64,000 nucleotides of DNA, from contig CASFZG010000002.1 in the NCBI GenBank assembly GCA_949299135.1, positions 62,001 to 126,000 of the forward strand. The letters run 5' to 3'. The DNA comes from an uncultured Phascolarctobacterium sp. GTDB lineage: Bacteria; Bacillota; Negativicutes; Acidaminococcales; Acidaminococcaceae. The notes beneath the pieces were generated by a model. The model was not told where the DNA came from. It saw only the letters and a list, made by a program, of their open reading frames with translations, and ran no database searches. The translations under genes were made by a program, and so were the position numbers. Below are positions 61,622 through 64,000 of this stretch, one piece after another (positions within the stretch are counted from its first letter, which is position 1; the number at the start of each line of letters is the position of its first letter).

Positions 61622-62881
61622 ATGGAAATGGTACTTGCGCAGATTATTATGGTTTTGACGCTTGTAATTATGATTGCAGGCTGGGCACCGCTTTATATTA
61701 CGGCAGCTATCGGCGCTACTTTTTCGGCAGTAGCCGCGGGCTTTCCGCTGACGGGGTCAGAACCTGTAACCATACAGAAACTTTTAATTGCGTCAATGAA
61801 TCCGGTAATCGTTGATATGCTGGGTGTTTTGCTGTTTATCGGCATTATGCAGAAATGCGGTTACATGGATGTAATTATTTGGAATATTGTGGATTTTGGC
61901 CGCCGTTATGGCGGTGCTCCGGGCGTTGCAACTGCAGCCGGTCTGGCAGCGGCACTTTTGGGTGCTTTAACGGCGTTTACCCAGCCAGTTATTATGGCAA
62001 CTATTGCAGGCCCTGCTGCTGTACGTTTAGGGCTTTCGCCGAACAAAACTTCCGGTATTATATCCATGGCTAATACGGTTGCCAATACCTGCGGCTTTAC
62101 GCATCCTACCATGCTGGCGATTTTAGGTATTACCGGCGTGCATTTTGGTTTGATTAACGTGTATGCGTTTATCGGTAGTATCTGGATTTATGTATTCTGC
62201 TATTATCGCGCTAAACGCGAAATGATTGCGGAAGGTATTCCTATCATTAAAGATGATGACGGTTCGTTTGAAGAACTGCCGGAAGGTTCGCCTTCTTTCC
62301 TGAAAGCGTTTTTCCCGTTCTTAATTCTCTGCATTGCTTTCTTTGCAGGTATTCCGGTATTTTTGGTTGGCATGTTCTGCGGCCTGCTGGTTATTTTGAT
62401 GTCACACATGAGCTTTGGCGAAGGCGAAAAAGCAATGGTAAGCGGCGTAACCAACATTGCAATTCCTATCGTTGCTATTATCAGCTTAATGTTCATGTCT
62501 AATGTAATTACGCATATCGGTTTGGTATCGCTGCTGTCGGAATATGTGCATCCGCTTTTGAAGCTTGCGCCTATCCAGTTCCTGTTTATCATTTCGTTTA
62601 TCGCCGGTACGGTAACGCAGTCCAACGCGGCTTCTGCGCCGATTGTAATTCCGTTTACGCAGATTGTAATGGATATGGGCTGTGACCCGTTGGCAACCAG
62701 CTTTGCTGCCATTACCGGCTGCGCAATTATGCAGTTGTTCTTAACGGGCGGCGCGCTGACGGCTTTGCCGGTTGTTGCAGGTGTAATACCGGGCACGGTA
62801 CAGAAGGTTGCTAATAAATGGCAGCGTCCTGCCATGCTTGTAGGCGCAGGCGTTTGCTTCCTGATGACTTTCTTTATCTGA
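61622..62881 (+). CDS. Organic-acid-type permease of the ion-transporter superfamily
   Basis: 419 residues, about 11-12 membrane helices in two inverted halves. GALTAFTQPVIMATIAGPAAVRLGLSP and the second-half FIAGTVTQSNAASAPIVIPFTQIV look like paired re-entrant hairpins of the GntP/CitMHS/DcuC-like superfamily. It would import the operon substrate, probably a carboxylate or amide. I cannot place it in a named family. AAGGAAG precedes the start. Confidence 0.8.
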   Translation: MEMVLAQIIMVLTLVIMIAGWAPLYITAAIGATFSAVAAGFPLTGSEPVTIQKLLIASMNPVIVDMLGVLLFIGIMQKCGYMDVIIWNIVDFGRRYGGAPGVATAAGLAAALLGALTAFTQPVIMATIAGPAAVRLGLSPNKTSGIISMANTVANTCGFTHPTMLAILGITGVHFGLINVYAFIGSIWIYVFCYYRAKREMIAEGIPIIKDDDGSFEELPEGSPSFLKAFFPFLILCIAFFAGIPVFLVGMFCGLLVILMSHMSFGEGEKAMVSGVTNIAIPIVAIISLMFMSNVITHIGLVSLLSEYVHPLLKLAPIQFLFIISFIAGTVTQSNAASAPIVIPFTQIVMDMGCDPLATSFAAITGCAIMQLFLTGGALTALPVVAGVIPGTVQKVANKWQRPAMLVGAGVCFLMTFFI

Positions 62882-62962
62882 CAAAACTTGAGAATTCTTC
62901 CCGGACATGATATGCTATTAGAAAAGAAGTATAGTATAATAAATACTTGGAGTGGATGACCG

Positions 62963-63625
62963 GTGAAGCAGTTAGAAAAAGTAAAATCGTTAAAAGACCA
63001 GATTTACGAAATTATTAAAGAGGATATTATCAACCAGACTTACCAAAATAACACCGTGCTTAACGAAAAGAAAATCTCCCAGGAGCTGAACGTCAGCAAA
63101 ACGCCGGTGCGCGAGGCATTAAAGGCGCTGGAGGCGGAAGGCTGGGTGGAGTATGTACCATATAAGGGCATTTTGGTTAAGCAGATGTCGCTGACGGATT
63201 TGCAGGATGTGTTCCGCGTGCGTAAAGCGCTTGAAGTAATGGTAACGGAATCGGCGGTGGAAAAAATAACGCCGCAGCTTTTGCAGGAATTGAAAAAAAG
63301 TATGCAGAAACAGGAAGCTTTGCTGGAAAACAACGACCCGATTGTGACGGAATTCATTGATTACGATTTGGAGTTTCACGGCATACTGCTTAAAATTGCC
63401 GGCAGCCATTTGCTGGCTGATTTGATAGGGCAGATGCGTGATAAAAGCAAAAGCTTCGGTATGCAGGCCATTTTTGCCAGCCGCAGTCGTTATGCGGAAA
63501 CCATTGTTGAACACCGGCGCATTTATGACGCGGTAGCTGCTAAAGATTTACAGGAAGCAAAAGCCGCTATGGCAAGCCACATTGATAATACCTACGAAGC
63601 AGTTAAAGCAATTAATAAACAATAA
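62963..63625 (+). CDS. GntR-family regulator with FCD domain
   Basis: 220 residues. The winged helix has ISQELNVSKTPVREALKALEAEGWVEYVPYKGILV, and the FCD ligand domain has FIDYDLEFHGILLKIAG, EHRRIYDAV and MASHIDNTYEAV, the metal-binding Asp/His set. Such repressors sense organic acids. GTG 62963 is set by GGAG at 62950-62953. It lies 80 bases after the permease without a terminator and probably controls this operon. Confidence 0.92.
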   Translation: MKQLEKVKSLKDQIYEIIKEDIINQTYQNNTVLNEKKISQELNVSKTPVREALKALEAEGWVEYVPYKGILVKQMSLTDLQDVFRVRKALEVMVTESAVEKITPQLLQELKKSMQKQEALLENNDPIVTEFIDYDLEFHGILLKIAGSHLLADLIGQMRDKSKSFGMQAIFASRSRYAETIVEHRRIYDAVAAKDLQEAKAAMASHIDNTYEAVKAINKQ

Positions 63626-63655
63626 AAAAGAGCAGGTTGATCCTGCTCTTTTTGT
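63625..63655 (+). terminator. Terminator after the GntR gene
   Basis: AAAGAGCAGG (63627-63636) and CCTGCTCTTT (63642-63651), then TTGTTT. Confidence 0.85.
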
Positions 63656-63667
63656 TTATATATGTAC

Positions 63668-64000
63668 TTACTCCAACTCCTTCAAAATATCGGGGAAGGG
63701 GCTGAGGGTGCGGCGGAGAATGCCGTTGATGTAAGCGATGGTAATGCCGTAGTTGGTGATGGGCACGCCCTGCTGTTGTGCGCAGCGGATGCGGTGCTGC
63801 ATTTCCTTTTCGTTCAGCATGCACGCGCCGCAGTGGATAATCAGCTTATACCTGCTTAAATCTTCGGCGAAGCCTGTGCCGCTGGTCCATTCAAAATGCG
63901 GCTCTGCGCCGGTAAATTTTTTAATCCAGGCGGGCAGCTTGACTGTGCCGATGTCGTCGCACTGGCGGTGGTGGGTGCAGCCTTCGCTGATTAAAATTTT
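63668..64000 (-). CDS. hydF: [FeFe]-hydrogenase maturation GTPase HydF, C-terminal part
   Basis: The last 110 codons are in the window; the start lies beyond it. ILISEGCTHHRQCDDIGTVKLP and the later IIHCGACMLNEKEMQHRI carry the His and Cys residues that hold HydF's 4Fe-4S cluster, with VPITNYGITIAYINGIL after them. HydF is the scaffold for the 2Fe subcluster of the H-cluster, so the host makes an [FeFe]-hydrogenase. It converges on the GntR gene. Confidence 0.95.
   Translation of the reverse strand, partial: KILISEGCTHHRQCDDIGTVKLPAWIKKFTGAEPHFEWTSGTGFAEDLSRYKLIIHCGACMLNEKEMQHRIRCAQQQGVPITNYGITIAYINGILRRTLSPFPDILKELE

Overview
The window looks like chromosome from a diderm Firmicute of the class Negativicutes, probably the Acidaminococcaceae/Phascolarctobacterium group. 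Gene order is Firmicutes-like: rpsU-yqeY, 6S RNA-tcdA-rarA, hisS-aspS, lspA-rluD-pyrR, ruvCAB-queA-tgt-yajC-secDF. Yet there is a type V autotransporter with a C-terminal outer-membrane barrel, and a tetrapyrrole chelatase with a signal peptide. The [FeFe]-hydrogenase maturase HydF, a cysteine desulfidase-like enzyme, radical SAM and 4Fe-4S proteins point to a strict anaerobe. The genus is an inference; no rRNA is present.

Layout. 1-13.0 kb: translation, repair and stringent-response genes (rpsU, yqeY, 6S RNA, tcdA, rarA, lapA, recJ, rel, an MBL hydrolase, an AI-2E permease, hisS-aspS). 13-16.2 kb: a zinc-ribbon protein, a DUF3783 protein, a radical SAM protein and a gene-poor stretch with a REP-like palindrome and a 54-codon antitoxin-like ORF. 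16.2-21.6 kb: a ZTP riboswitch with a stand-alone AICAR transformylase, an acyl-CoA dehydrogenase, then lspA-rluD-pyrR-LUD. 21.6-24.3 kb: tRNA-Asp, -Gly and -Trp, an AlkA-type glycosylase and a MATE pump. 24.3-30.1 kb: a cobalamin riboswitch, a secreted CbiK-type chelatase, a FecBCD-type importer and a DrrAB-type ABC pair. 30.1-32.4 kb: a thioredoxin/4Fe-4S/CXXC microprotein operon and an AT-rich orphan. 32.4-42.5 kb: yebC, ruvCAB, queH, a SpoIID-like protein, queA, tgt, yajC, folate cyclo-ligase and secDF. 42.5-46.9 kb: the accessory zone, with the autotransporter, a MazEF-type module between near-identical terminator repeats, and a candidate type I toxin with a convergent antisense promoter. 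47-59.8 kb: a DEAD helicase, gltX, a chagasin-domain lipoprotein-like secreted protein, zapA, a U32 peptidase, a frameshifted mutS2, lysC, an aminotransferase and a cysteine desulfidase-family protein. 59.8-63.6 kb: an uncharacterised nitrilase/DUF2848/permease/GntR catabolic cluster behind a long structured leader. 63.67 kb to the end: the 3' part of hydF on the minus strand.

The most promising unexplained items are the nitrilase-DUF2848 cluster with its leader RNA (a strong promoter, a palindrome just after the predicted start, and mutually exclusive antiterminator and terminator stems), the candidate type I toxin-antitoxin locus, and the autotransporter leader, where an 8-bp hairpin buries the Shine-Dalgarno site and competes with an upstream hairpin. 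RNA-level control is common here: 6S RNA, ZTP and cobalamin riboswitches, and a terminator hairpin in the DEAD helicase leader. All assignments come from reading motifs, spacing and complementarity; no searches or folding programs were run.
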